Shown here piece by piece: positions 1-7,067 of a stretch of DNA of 9,351 nucleotides. Source of the DNA: Flavobacteriales bacterium (GTDB lineage Bacteria > Bacteroidota > Bacteroidia > Flavobacteriales_D > Sanyastnellaceae); assembly GCA_028823435.1 (NCBI GenBank), contig JAPKBK010000055.1:1-9351 (forward strand), read 5' to 3'. The notes beneath the pieces were generated by a model, which worked only from the letters and a program-made list of their open reading frames with translations, ran no database searches and had not been told where the DNA came from. The translations under genes were made by a program, and so were the position numbers. Position 1 is the stretch's first letter; the number at the start of each line of letters is the position of its first letter.

Positions 1-1
1 G

Positions 2-802
2 TGTTGCAATATATCTGGTCGATTCTATAAGGAACAGAACATCTTTGGCGTCGGGGAAATCTTCATTCCTACCGTATATCACAAACTCCGTTTCAAGAGA
101 AGCTGACGTAAATTTCTGAACACCTGCAAGTGTTATCCAATCTTCTTCAATGGTACTATGTGGGACAGCCGTTAGTATGTCTAGTGGATTCGTATACCTT
201 GAAAAGGGTGGGGCAGGAAGAGATTTGGGAGGGACTACATGAGATACATTCCAGGTGCTTGGCCCTGCAGAAATGATTTTAAGGGGCGTTCCTGTCGCAG
301 CATTCGAATTTGACAATGGCCAATTTTCATCCAGATTCCAAATAAGTACTTCTCTGATTTCAGCCGCATTTTTAATGGATGAATTTCTGTTTTGGTCAGT
401 TAGTTCATAGCTTAACCAAGCGCCACTTTCTTTTGATTCTTCAGAGATAATGTTGTTTAAATCAAATTTATTGGACAGCCATCTGGGCGTTTCACTTGTT
501 AATGTGTCAGTCCAAATCCAACGCGCGTCATTTAGCGCTACCAGAACGTTCGTTGTAAAAGGCGTGTTTTCTCCCTCACGTGTATACAGGAGCTCGTCAC
601 GATCAATACTTATATATACGGAGAGTGTGCCCGAATGAAGGTACGTTACGACTTCGGGATGAAGGGCTGAGGCTTCGAAATCATATGGACGCCTTGATGA
701 AGTTGAATCAACTAGCATTGACGTTGAACACGAGGTTAAAAGTGATATTAGAATCAACCAAACGAGAGGCAAGCGAAGGGGTGATGTCTTTGTGTCGTTC
801 AA
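2..802 (-). CDS. Lipoprotein, 3'-truncated by the window edge; probably a GWxTD-domain-type protein
   Basis: An open minus-strand frame runs from a stop at 857-859 to the left edge, so only the N-terminal part is present. From the TTG at 800-802 the protein begins MNDTKTSPLRLPLVW and has a hydrophobic stretch ending in LLTSC, a lipoprotein signal peptide with the lipidated Cys at residue 25. A GTG at 833-835 in the same frame is an alternative start that would lengthen the N-region by 11 residues; TTG gives the more normal signal peptide. The mature part is soluble and rich in short beta-like segments (LHPEVVTYLHSGTLSVYIS, RDELLYTREGE), and the visible end reads FLIESTRYIAT. This order (LHPE..Y, ELLY.R, then a ..RYI.T segment) resembles the N-terminal half of Bacteroidota GWxTD lipoproteins as I recall them. 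The GWxTD motif itself would lie beyond the edge, so the family call is inference. The gene diverges from the small lipoprotein gene at 924. Confidence 0.75.
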   Translation of the reverse strand, partial: MNDTKTSPLRLPLVWLILISLLTSCSTSMLVDSTSSRRPYDFEASALHPEVVTYLHSGTLSVYISIDRDELLYTREGENTPFTTNVLVALNDARWIWTDTLTSETPRWLSNKFDLNNIISEESKESGAWLSYELTDQNRNSSIKNAAEIREVLIWNLDENWPLSNSNAATGTPLKIISAGPSTWNVSHVVPPKSLPAPPFSRYTNPLDILTAVPHSTIEEDWITLAGVQKFTSASLETEFVIYGRNEDFPDAKDVLFLIESTRYIAT

Positions 803-923
803 TGTGTTCTGGAATAGATATGGTAAATGAAGCACTATTTCCGTGAAGATAGGTGATCAAATGAAACCTTTTTGTATGTGTCATCGTAATACATGGTACC
901 TATTCATCTTTAACATCTCTGTT

Positions 924-1046
924 ATGAAACATATTTTAAGAATTTCCGCTACAGTCTTGCTCCTCGGAGCAGCTCTTTCTTCTTGTGCGACAGCTTATAC
1001 TGCTTGTGGCGCCTACACGTGTGTAGACGTAGAGACATGTGACTAA
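924..1046 (+). CDS. Small Cys-rich lipoprotein, 40 residues
   Basis: The start at 924 gives MKHILRIS, a hydrophobic core and the lipobox ALSSC, with the lipidated Cys at residue 21. This leaves a mature peptide of only 20 residues (CATAYTACGAYTCVDVETCD) with Cys at 21, 28, 33 and 39 and an acidic tail. The frame stays open upstream (an ATG at 861), but those starts would add a long, odd N-terminal extension, whereas 924 gives a canonical lipoprotein signal. It is a separate unit: it diverges from the lipoprotein gene on the left and is followed about 50 bp downstream by a hairpin terminator. No function is recognised. Small lipoproteins of this size are known in Bacteroidota and are often missed by gene callers. 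The lipobox and the downstream terminator argue that it is real; its short length argues for caution. Confidence 0.6.
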   Translation: MKHILRISATVLLLGAALSSCATAYTACGAYTCVDVETCD

Positions 1047-1096
1047 AGTCCTTTGTTTTTTATGGCGCTTAACGGCCTATTAATTTACTGAATGAT

Positions 1097-1126
1097 AATC
1101 CCGGTTTGTTTAAACACGCCGGGATT
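1097..1126 (+). terminator. Hairpin terminator after the small lipoprotein gene
   Basis: AATCCCGG (1097-1104) pairs perfectly with CCGGGATT (1119-1126). The interval between the arms can pair further through GTTTAAAC, with one mismatch and one G-T pair, making a long stem with a very small loop. A short T run (1125-1128) follows. It lies 50 bp after the stop of the 924-1046 gene and 60 bp before the next start, as expected for a terminator separating the two units. The T tail is short, so termination may be partial. Confidence 0.6.
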
Positions 1127-1149
1127 TTCGGCATCTATCTTTATCGATG

Positions 1150-1181
1150 TATGGTGCCTTAGTTCTTATAAAGTAGATTTG
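1150..1181 (+). promoter_or_regulatory. Bacteroidota-type promoter for the 1187 gene
   Basis: TAGATTTG at 1174-1181 matches the Bacteroidota sigma factor -7 consensus TAnnTTTG exactly. A TATG at 1150-1153 is a 3-of-4 match to the -33 TTTG element, with a 20-nt spacer. The -7 box ends only 5 nt before the ATG, so the predicted transcription start falls at or next to the start codon, implying a leaderless or near-leaderless mRNA. The -33 match is weak, so this rests mainly on the -7 box. Confidence 0.4.
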
Positions 1182-1186
1182 TACCC

Positions 1187-1993
1187 ATGCGAGAGGATGT
1201 AAATAACGGTTTTGTCTCTTTGGTGCTTTTTGTTGGCACGTTATTGTTGTCATCAAGTTTCTCAGCCCAAACCCAAGATGAGGTCAGTACGGGAAAGGAT
1301 GCTGTGTATGGTGAGGGTGTAGATGTTTTGTTTAGCCACACGTCTGGGGTGCATGCTTTTGCGCATACTCAAGGCGCAGGAGTGGGGTTTCGTTATGGGG
1401 TCTTTCTCACCGCAAAAACATCCAGATCATTGGGATGTAGCTTGCTGTATTTAAGGCATGAGAAGGAAGAGAAAACGTACAATCCAGTTTATGTCGAAGG
1501 TCTTCCTTATGTTTTAGGAAAGGTGAATAGCTTTATGATCTTTCGTGTCTATGTGGAGTCAAGACGTGAATTAAACCCGAAGCTCAGAAAGGGAGCTGTT
1601 CAAGTAGGAAGTGTATTCAGATATGGTGCGAGTTTGGGCTTGGAAAAGCCGGTGTACTTAGTTATTGGATATCCGGAGATACCCTATGAAATCTTGGTTG
1701 ATGAACAGTATGACCCCATCGAACATTTTTATAACGATATCTATGGTCGCTCATCTTGGGTAAATGGCTTAGACGAAATGACAGTCGTGCCTGGAGTTAA
1801 TGCCAGTTATGGTCTGACTTTTGAGTATGGAAATGAAAGGTCGTTAACCCGCTCTGTTGAAGTCGGGGCCACAATCGACGTCTTTTATAGGCCTGTTGAA
1901 ATAATGTCAGAGCAATTTGTGGACAGTAAATTCGCTTTTTTGAACCTATACTTGAAGTTAGGGGTGGGATCAAAGTGGACACAAGCACGCTGA
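1187..1993 (+). CDS. Exported outer-membrane beta-barrel-like protein, lipA-adjacent
   Basis: A 268-residue protein with an N-terminal hydrophobic segment (FVSLVLFVGTLLLSSSFSA) and likely signal peptidase I cleavage after SFSA, before QTQDE. The N-region MREDVNNG is unusually acidic for a signal peptide, but an in-frame stop at 1169-1171 excludes a longer protein. The mature part shows alternating hydrophobic/polar and aromatic strands (GAGVGFRYGVFLTAK, VNSFMIFRVYVE, VGSVFRYGASLGLEKPVYL, VVPGVNASYGLTFEYG) and ends in strand-like FLNLYLKLGVG, consistent with a small outer-membrane barrel. I recall uncharacterised Bacteroidota proteins with the same features (a GKVN segment followed by strands, ..GLALGLLKPYYL.., ..FVPG..A..GL.FDYG.., sometimes beside lipA), but no function is known to me. 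Only 30 bp separate it from lipA, so the two could be co-transcribed. An acyl-chain or lipid-related role is not shown by the sequence. Confidence 0.8.
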   Translation: MREDVNNGFVSLVLFVGTLLLSSSFSAQTQDEVSTGKDAVYGEGVDVLFSHTSGVHAFAHTQGAGVGFRYGVFLTAKTSRSLGCSLLYLRHEKEEKTYNPVYVEGLPYVLGKVNSFMIFRVYVESRRELNPKLRKGAVQVGSVFRYGASLGLEKPVYLVIGYPEIPYEILVDEQYDPIEHFYNDIYGRSSWVNGLDEMTVVPGVNASYGLTFEYGNERSLTRSVEVGATIDVFYRPVEIMSEQFVDSKFAFLNLYLKLGVGSKWTQAR

Positions 1994-2011
1994 ATTTCAT
2001 CAGAAAGTCAC

Positions 2012-2019
2012 GAACTTTG
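2012..2019 (+). promoter_or_regulatory. Possible -7 box just before lipA
   Basis: GAACTTTG differs from TAnnTTTG at one defined base and is followed by TACC and then the lipA ATG, the same layout as before the 1187 gene. No -33 element is visible. It may be an internal promoter giving a near-leaderless lipA transcript, or chance. Confidence 0.2.
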
Positions 2020-2023
2020 TACC

Positions 2024-2896
2024 ATGGCTGAACAATCTGCAATAGAAAAACCCAAACGCATTCCGAAGCCCAAATGGCTCAGAGTGAAATTGCCTACTGG
2101 CGAGACCTACAAGAAGGTTCGTGAAATTGTATCGGAACATAAGCTCCATACGATTTGTGAAAGTGGTCATTGTCCAAACATGGGTGAGTGTTGGGGAGAA
2201 GGCACCGCAACCTTTATGATTTTAGGTAACATCTGTACGAGATCGTGTGGGTTTTGTAGTGTGTCTACTGGCAGACCTGAGCCTGTTGATGAATTCGAAC
2301 CATCCAAAGTTGCGAAGTCAGTGAAGCTCATGAAAGTGAAGCACGCCGTAATTACATCCGTGGATCGTGATGAATTAAAAGATGGCGGTTCTGAGATTTG
2401 GGCAGCAACAGTGCGTGCGATAAGACAGCAATCTCCAGGAACAACTCTTGAAACGCTCATTCCTGATTTTGCGGGCAAATGGGAAAACCTTCAACTTATT
2501 ATTGATGTTGCTCCAGAAGTTGTAAGCCACAACCTTGAGACTGTTCGTAGACTGACGAAAGGGGTTAGGATTCAAGCCAAATACGACCGTTCATTGGAAG
2601 TTTTAGAGAGATTAGGCAAAGCGAACATTAGAACGAAAAGTGGACTTATGCTCGGTCTTGGGGAGACAAAAGAAGAGGTGATTGAATCCATGGATGATCT
2701 CAGAAATGTAGGTGTGAATGTTCTGACTTTAGGTCAATATTTACAGCCAACGCCAAAACATTTGCCTGTTGTAGAATTCATTCATCCAGATCTTTTTGAT
2801 GAGTATAAAGACATCGCACTTGCAAAAGGTTTCATGTATGTTGAGAGCAGTCCTTTAGTGCGGTCTTCATATCATGCAGAAAAACACGTGAAATAG
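2024..2896 (+). CDS. lipA: Lipoyl synthase (radical SAM)
   Basis: LipA inserts two sulfur atoms at C6 and C8 of the octanoyl chain on the lipoyl domains of E2 and GcvH proteins, completing lipoate synthesis in the cytoplasm. At 290 residues it is of normal length. The auxiliary [4Fe-4S] cluster motif C-X4-C-X5-C is at residues 45, 50 and 56 ([13 protein letters not shown]). The radical SAM C-X3-C-X2-C motif is at 71, 75 and 78 (CTRSCGFC). The C-terminal R-S-S-Y motif, whose Ser ligates the auxiliary cluster in known LipA structures, is at 280-283. Other family signatures are [13 protein letters not shown] [30 protein letters not shown] and GQYLQPT. The ATG at 2024 gives the usual Lys/Pro-rich N-terminal lead ([14 protein letters not shown]). 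No lipB lies in the window, so the octanoyltransferase step must be encoded elsewhere. All key residues are present, and I see no sign of decay. Confidence 0.98.
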   Translation: MAEQSAIEKPKRIPKPKWLRVKLPTGETYKKVREIVSEHKLHTICESGHCPNMGECWGEGTATFMILGNICTRSCGFCSVSTGRPEPVDEFEPSKVAKSVKLMKVKHAVITSVDRDELKDGGSEIWAATVRAIRQQSPGTTLETLIPDFAGKWENLQLIIDVAPEVVSHNLETVRRLTKGVRIQAKYDRSLEVLERLGKANIRTKSGLMLGLGETKEEVIESMDDLRNVGVNVLTLGQYLQPTPKHLPVVEFIHPDLFDEYKDIALAKGFMYVESSPLVRSSYHAEKHVK

Positions 2897-2949
2897 CGTG
2901 TATTGTCGTAACTTTCACCAGCAATTAAGATTGAAATAAAAACGAAAAT

Positions 2950-5900
2950 ATGGTATCAAAGTATTTGCCCCTTTTAGCCCTTTTGGCTGTAGCAGTAATT
3001 TGGAGTTCTACTCTTAATGAAGATTCTACGGACCTCACAGCGTCTGTTTCATCCACTTATGCTCCGCGTTTGGACGCTAGCCCGGCATCACAAGATGCAG
3101 CTGGAGCAGCTGAAATTACCCGCATGCTTTTAGGGGACGTCGAGACTGGAGAAATTAATTCAAGTGGACTCGCGAATCTTAGAAACAAAGTGCTAAAATT
3201 TGCATCTGCTCAAGCGCGTGCAAATACAAAAGACACAGATCTTTCATGGGTTGAAATGGGTCCTGACAATGTGGGTGGCCGTACACGTGCGATTGTTCCT
3301 GTGAACGAAAATCTCATTTATGCAGGTGCTGTATCAGGCGGTCTTTGGAGATCGTTAGATGGCGCAAACACATGGAATCAAGTAGATGGCTTCCCTATCC
3401 TTATGGTGGCGTCTATTGCTGTTGCAACGAATGGTGACATTTACATCGGAACGGGTTCTCAGTTTGATGGTGCAGGTGGTGATGGTGGCTCTGGATTTCG
3501 CGGTCGCGGTATCTGGTGGAGCACCGATGGCGGTGAAACGTTCAACATTGTTGAAGGTACAGACCCGGGCGCATTCTCAGGTGGTGATTGGTCATCGAAT
3601 GATGCTTTAATCAAAGACCCTCTCGACGACAACAAAGTTTGGTATGGATCAAATGACTCATTTGGAACGATAGAAGATGGTATTATTGATGGGAGTTCTA
3701 CTTCAGGAGGACCTACAGGTGGTGTGTCTGATATCGCGATAGCGCATGATGGCAGCTATATGCTGGTTGCTGCAACGAACGGACGTGTTTACCGTTCTAC
3801 AAACGATCAGCTTTCTACTTTTGAACCCATCACTGCTGGAGGATCAAATTCAGGCAGTTTGCCACAAAGTGGTATAGGCCGCGCACGAATTGCGATTTCG
3901 CAAGATGATCCAAATCATGCATTTGCACTTTACGCTACTTCTGGCGGAAGTTTCTATGGCCTTTACCATTCAGATGGCGCTTCAGAAATGGGTTCTTGGA
4001 CAGTATGCTGGCCTGGTGGAATAGATACGTCAACACCTCTTCCCCGATCTCAAGGGATATATGACCTTGCTTTAGGGATCAAGACAGGGCAACCAGATCT
4101 CGCTTATGTAGGCGGTATTGAATTGTGGCGTTCAGGTCCAAATCAGCAAGCTGAGCAGGCAGCTGCGTCGTTTGATTTTCCCGGTTTTCCTTATGGCGTC
4201 CATGCGGATCTTCATGAGATTGTTTTCACGCCTGCAGGAACGATGTTTGTCGCTTCTGATGGTGGTCTTTACAAGAGTGACAATGGAGGAACCAGTTACA
4301 CAGAATGTAATTTCAACTACAATGTCACTCAATTTTACGGAATAGCGCATAGCGCCGGTGGTGCAGTGTTAGGAGGGACTCAAGATAACGGCTCTTTATT
4401 TATACCTACAGGTAATTTCTTTTTAAGTGAGTTAAATGCCGTTGAAGTTAACGGTGGTGATGGATTTGATTGCTCGATAAGTCAAGTCACCGAGTCTACA
4501 GAGCATACATACGCTTGGTTTGCTGCTTCTCAAAATGGTGGGCTAACCCGTGGAACCGTTAACCCTACAGATTACTCTAATCTAGGCGGTTTCTATGACA
4601 ATGATATCTCAGAGTTGATTAATGAGGATGGTGATTTGGGTCAATTCTATACGTGTTTGAGTTTGTATGAAGACACGGAAGATGAGGAGAGTCAACAGCA
4701 GATCATTCTTGTTAACCCTTACAATGAGAGTGTAACAGACAGTACGTTTGCCCTTGCGACAAATAGCCAAAATCTTCCATTAGATTACACCCTTTCTGAG
4801 GGTGAGGAGTTGATGTTCTATGACACACTTATTCGTCCTGACCGTTTCTTAGAGTCTGCACTTGAAGAAGATCCTGATTATTTTTGGCTTGAAACACAAA
4901 TAGCTATCGACTCTCTTATTTGCGTCAATGACACTTTAGGGGAGGATACGGTCCAGTTTATTCTTGAGATTATCCCGAACCTTGTAGATACTGTTGTTGT
5001 CGTTGATGGCGTTGAATTTGATGTAACGGTAGACCTTGGAAACGACACTATTTTCGGTGAAGAAGTTCAATTCAACATTGTAGAGAATTGTGACACGATG
5101 TACTTTCACCCAGGTGACACAATCTACAATGAACCTGGTAGAATACTCGTCCATGATCCTTACACGGCGCTATTCACTATAGGTTTTGTGGGGAATCAAG
5201 GAATTTGGATGACGAGAGAGGCTCTTAATTTTAACACAACTCCGGATTGGATCCGTTTGGGCGCAGCTCCAGGTGGTTTTACTGGCACGAAATCTATTGA
5301 ATATGTTGTGAATGACGAGGACCACGGTGGCGATGTCATGTTTGTGAGCGGTTGGAATGGAACCTTGTATCGTTTTTCTGGCCTTAAAGATGTGTATTCT
5401 CAAGAAGATGTGGAGGCGCATGTTGTCATAGATCAAATCGTGTCTTCAGCTGGTGGTGCAATCACAGGTGTGAGTGTCGACCCCAACAATGCGAATCACG
5501 TTGTATTTACCGTAGGGGGATATGGCTCCGTAGGTGCAGGTAAAGTTCGTGAGTCTTGGAATGCCCTTTCTGCATCACCGACGTTCGCTAATATTTGGTC
5601 TGTTGCAGGTTTGGGAAATATGCCTATGTATGATGCGGTCATAGATTTCCAAGATCCATCTGGTGCGACTATTGTGGTGGGGACTGAGTACGGTGCCTTT
5701 GTCACAGATAATGGTGGAGATGATTGGACGATATCTAACCTTGGTATGGCTTCGACATCAGAATCTCTAACAGCGCCCATATTTGACTTGAAGCAACAAT
5801 GGCGTTCTGATACACGATGGAGCTCTCCAACAAATACAGGAGCGATTTACTCTGGAACGCATGGACGTGGCATTTTCCGTTCAGACACCTTCTTAGGTGC

Positions 5901-6180
5901 GGATGATATTGTTGTGACTGATCCAAGTCCCCAAGATCTACTTATTTACCCTAACCCTGTAAACGGGTCATCAGTCTCAATCAGTACTGTGGGCTTCTCA
6001 GGTGCTTCAGTTGAAATATATGATCTTCAGGGTCGTGTTGTTTATTCTGAAAATGTCCAGAGCAGTCAAGGGACAGAAAGAATGATCCTGGACGTGAGTG
6101 CCCTTTCTAACGGCACCTATGTGGTTCGTTTGGCCAGCCAGTACAAGTCTTTGGCTTCTAAATTGGTGATTCGTCGCTAG
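2950..6180 (+). CDS. Secreted BNR/Asp-box beta-propeller protein with T9SS type A sorting domain
   Basis: A 1076-residue protein with an N-terminal signal peptide (Lys4, then LPLLALLAVAVIW), so exported by Sec and then across the outer membrane by the type IX system. A GPDNVGGRTRAI segment near residue 104 is typical of large Bacteroidota sortilin/BNR-like propeller proteins. Asp-box turns are at 135-142 (SLDGANTW), 191-198 (STDGGETF), 443-450 (SDNGGTSY) and 919-926 (TDNGGDDW). Around 565-735 an acidic, low-Cys segment interrupts the repeats; propeller sequence resumes at DPYTALFTIGFVGNQGIWMT. The C-terminal sorting domain is at about 997-1076 (LLIYPNPVNG, VEIYDLQGRVVY, LSNGTYVVRL, ending KLVIRR). 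No catalytic residues of a sialidase or peptidase are recognisable, so an adhesive or binding role is as likely as an enzymatic one. It starts 53 bp after lipA behind an A-rich leader with no Shine-Dalgarno, and ends in a strong terminator. Confidence 0.93.
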   Translation: MVSKYLPLLALLAVAVIWSSTLNEDSTDLTASVSSTYAPRLDASPASQDAAGAAEITRMLLGDVETGEINSSGLANLRNKVLKFASAQARANTKDTDLSWVEMGPDNVGGRTRAIVPVNENLIYAGAVSGGLWRSLDGANTWNQVDGFPILMVASIAVATNGDIYIGTGSQFDGAGGDGGSGFRGRGIWWSTDGGETFNIVEGTDPGAFSGGDWSSNDALIKDPLDDNKVWYGSNDSFGTIEDGIIDGSSTSGGPTGGVSDIAIAHDGSYMLVAATNGRVYRSTNDQLSTFEPITAGGSNSGSLPQSGIGRARIAISQDDPNHAFALYATSGGSFYGLYHSDGASEMGSWTVCWPGGIDTSTPLPRSQGIYDLALGIKTGQPDLAYVGGIELWRSGPNQQAEQAAASFDFPGFPYGVHADLHEIVFTPAGTMFVASDGGLYKSDNGGTSYTECNFNYNVTQFYGIAHSAGGAVLGGTQDNGSLFIPTGNFFLSELNAVEVNGGDGFDCSISQVTESTEHTYAWFAASQNGGLTRGTVNPTDYSNLGGFYDNDISELINEDGDLGQFYTCLSLYEDTEDEESQQQIILVNPYNESVTDSTFALATNSQNLPLDYTLSEGEELMFYDTLIRPDRFLESALEEDPDYFWLETQIAIDSLICVNDTLGEDTVQFILEIIPNLVDTVVVVDGVEFDVTVDLGNDTIFGEEVQFNIVENCDTMYFHPGDTIYNEPGRILVHDPYTALFTIGFVGNQGIWMTREALNFNTTPDWIRLGAAPGGFTGTKSIEYVVNDEDHGGDVMFVSGWNGTLYRFSGLKDVYSQEDVEAHVVIDQIVSSAGGAITGVSVDPNNANHVVFTVGGYGSVGAGKVRESWNALSASPTFANIWSVAGLGNMPMYDAVIDFQDPSGATIVVGTEYGAFVTDNGGDDWTISNLGMASTSESLTAPIFDLKQQWRSDTRWSSPTNTGAIYSGTHGRGIFRSDTFLGADDIVVTDPSPQDLLIYPNPVNGSSVSISTVGFSGASVEIYDLQGRVVYSENVQSSQGTERMILDVSALSNGTYVVRLASQYKSLASKLVIRR

Positions 6181-6198
6181 TCAAAAATGACCCGTATT

Positions 6199-6231
6199 AA
6201 AAAAGGAGATCCAATTGGGTCTCCTTTTTTT
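6199..6231. terminator. Bidirectional terminator between convergent genes
   Basis: AAAAAAGGAGATCC (6199-6212) pairs with GGGTCTCCTTTTTT (6217-6230) around the 4-base loop AATT, with a single T-G wobble in a 14-bp stem. The A run on one arm and T run on the other make it a U-tailed intrinsic terminator in both directions. It lies 18 bp after the stop of the propeller gene and 30 bp beyond the stop of the converging lpxH, so it probably serves both. Confidence 0.9.
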
Positions 6232-6260
6232 ATGAATAATTCCGAGTGAAATTCAAATGC

Positions 6261-7043
6261 TTACGTATTCAAAGTAAGCATTCCTTTTTCAATTTTAGCG
6301 GAGCTGAAATGTGTGATCCAATCCCCGATGTTTATATAACGAGCGGGGGCAGACGTTTCTGAATCATTTGGAAAAGTAAGGTCCAAAGGGAGATGTCTGT
6401 GCCCAAAAATAAAGCAGTTCATACTCGGGTCGGATTTGAGAACCCCTTGACAATATTGGTACAGGTTTTCCTTTTCAGGAGATGTGAATGGCCCTCCGCT
6501 TTTGCCTCCAGCGGAACGGCTGTTTTTTGAAAGCCGATTTGCCAGGCGTATTCCTATGTCTGGGTGGAGACATCGAAACATGAACTGAGCGAGCTTGCTA
6601 CGATACACTTTCTTTGTGAGCTTATATCCTCTGTCCCCAGGTCCCAAACCGTCTCCATGTCCTATCAGGCATTTTAAGCCATCCCACTCCCTCACAATAG
6701 GTGAGGTGTGGATTACGACGCCAAGTTCTGACTCCAGGTAGCCAAACGACCATAAATCATGGTTGCCCAAGTGATAATGAACAGGGATTCCGAGGTCTGT
6801 AATCTTTGCAATGGCACCCAGCAGTCGTACCCCACCTTTAGGAATGACGTTCTTGTACTCGAACCAGAAATCAAATAAATCACCAAGCAGATGTATCTCG
6901 GTTGCAGGACCACTTGAGGCTATTCCACGACCGAGTGAGACATCCTCTAGCCAGTTGATAAATTTCTTTTCTCGAACGCGGCTTGATTCAATGTCGGGAA
7001 CTCCGAGATGTAAATCTGATGCAAAATATACGCGATGGCTCAA
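6261..7043 (-). CDS. lpxH: UDP-2,3-diacylglucosamine diphosphatase, lipid A biosynthesis
   Basis: A calcineurin-like metallophosphoesterase of 260 residues that hydrolyses UDP-2,3-diacylglucosamine to lipid X and UMP, the fourth step of lipid A synthesis, at the inner face of the cytoplasmic membrane. Metal-site motifs appear in order: SDLHLG (Asp10, His12), GDLFDFW (from 54, Asp55), GNHD (93-96), GHGDG (128-132) and GHRH (214-217). The N-terminal motifs and the FDFWFEYK and GLGPGDRGYK segments are typical of Bacteroidota members, which have GNHD where E. coli LpxH has GNRD. The only plausible start is TTG (7041-7043): the frame upstream runs without ATG or GTG to a stop at 7068-7070, which is also the stop of the preceding gene. 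No Shine-Dalgarno is visible. It lies 24 bp downstream of the thioredoxin lipoprotein gene and is the last gene of the cluster. Substrate assignment is by family; a related paralogous hydrolase cannot be excluded, but lpxK two genes upstream supports it. Confidence 0.88.
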   Translation of the reverse strand: MSHRVYFASDLHLGVPDIESSRVREKKFINWLEDVSLGRGIASSGPATEIHLLGDLFDFWFEYKNVIPKGGVRLLGAIAKITDLGIPVHYHLGNHDLWSFGYLESELGVVIHTSPIVREWDGLKCLIGHGDGLGPGDRGYKLTKKVYRSKLAQFMFRCLHPDIGIRLANRLSKNSRSAGGKSGGPFTSPEKENLYQYCQGVLKSDPSMNCFIFGHRHLPLDLTFPNDSETSAPARYINIGDWITHFSSAKIEKGMLTLNT

Positions 7044-7067
7044 GATGTTATTTGTTATTTGTGGTTC

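Noticed and set aside
450..846. Plus-strand ORFs of 62 and 88 codons at 450-638 and 580-846.
   Set aside because: They lie antisense to the minus-strand lipoprotein, which has a signal peptide, a lipobox and a long open frame; the plus ORFs have no recognisable features.
803..923. Promoters for the divergent lipoprotein genes.
   Set aside because: Partial matches such as TTTG at 871-874 and TTCATTTG on the minus strand at 858-865 lack properly spaced partners, so no promoter can be placed confidently.
2884..2901. Inverted repeat ACACG/CGTGT around the lipA stop codon as a terminator.
   Set aside because: Only 5 bp of stem with an 8-nt loop and no T tail; likely chance.
2909..2916. TAACTTTC as a -7 box for the propeller gene.
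   Set aside because: It misses the final G and no -33 element lies at the right distance upstream; support is too weak to list.
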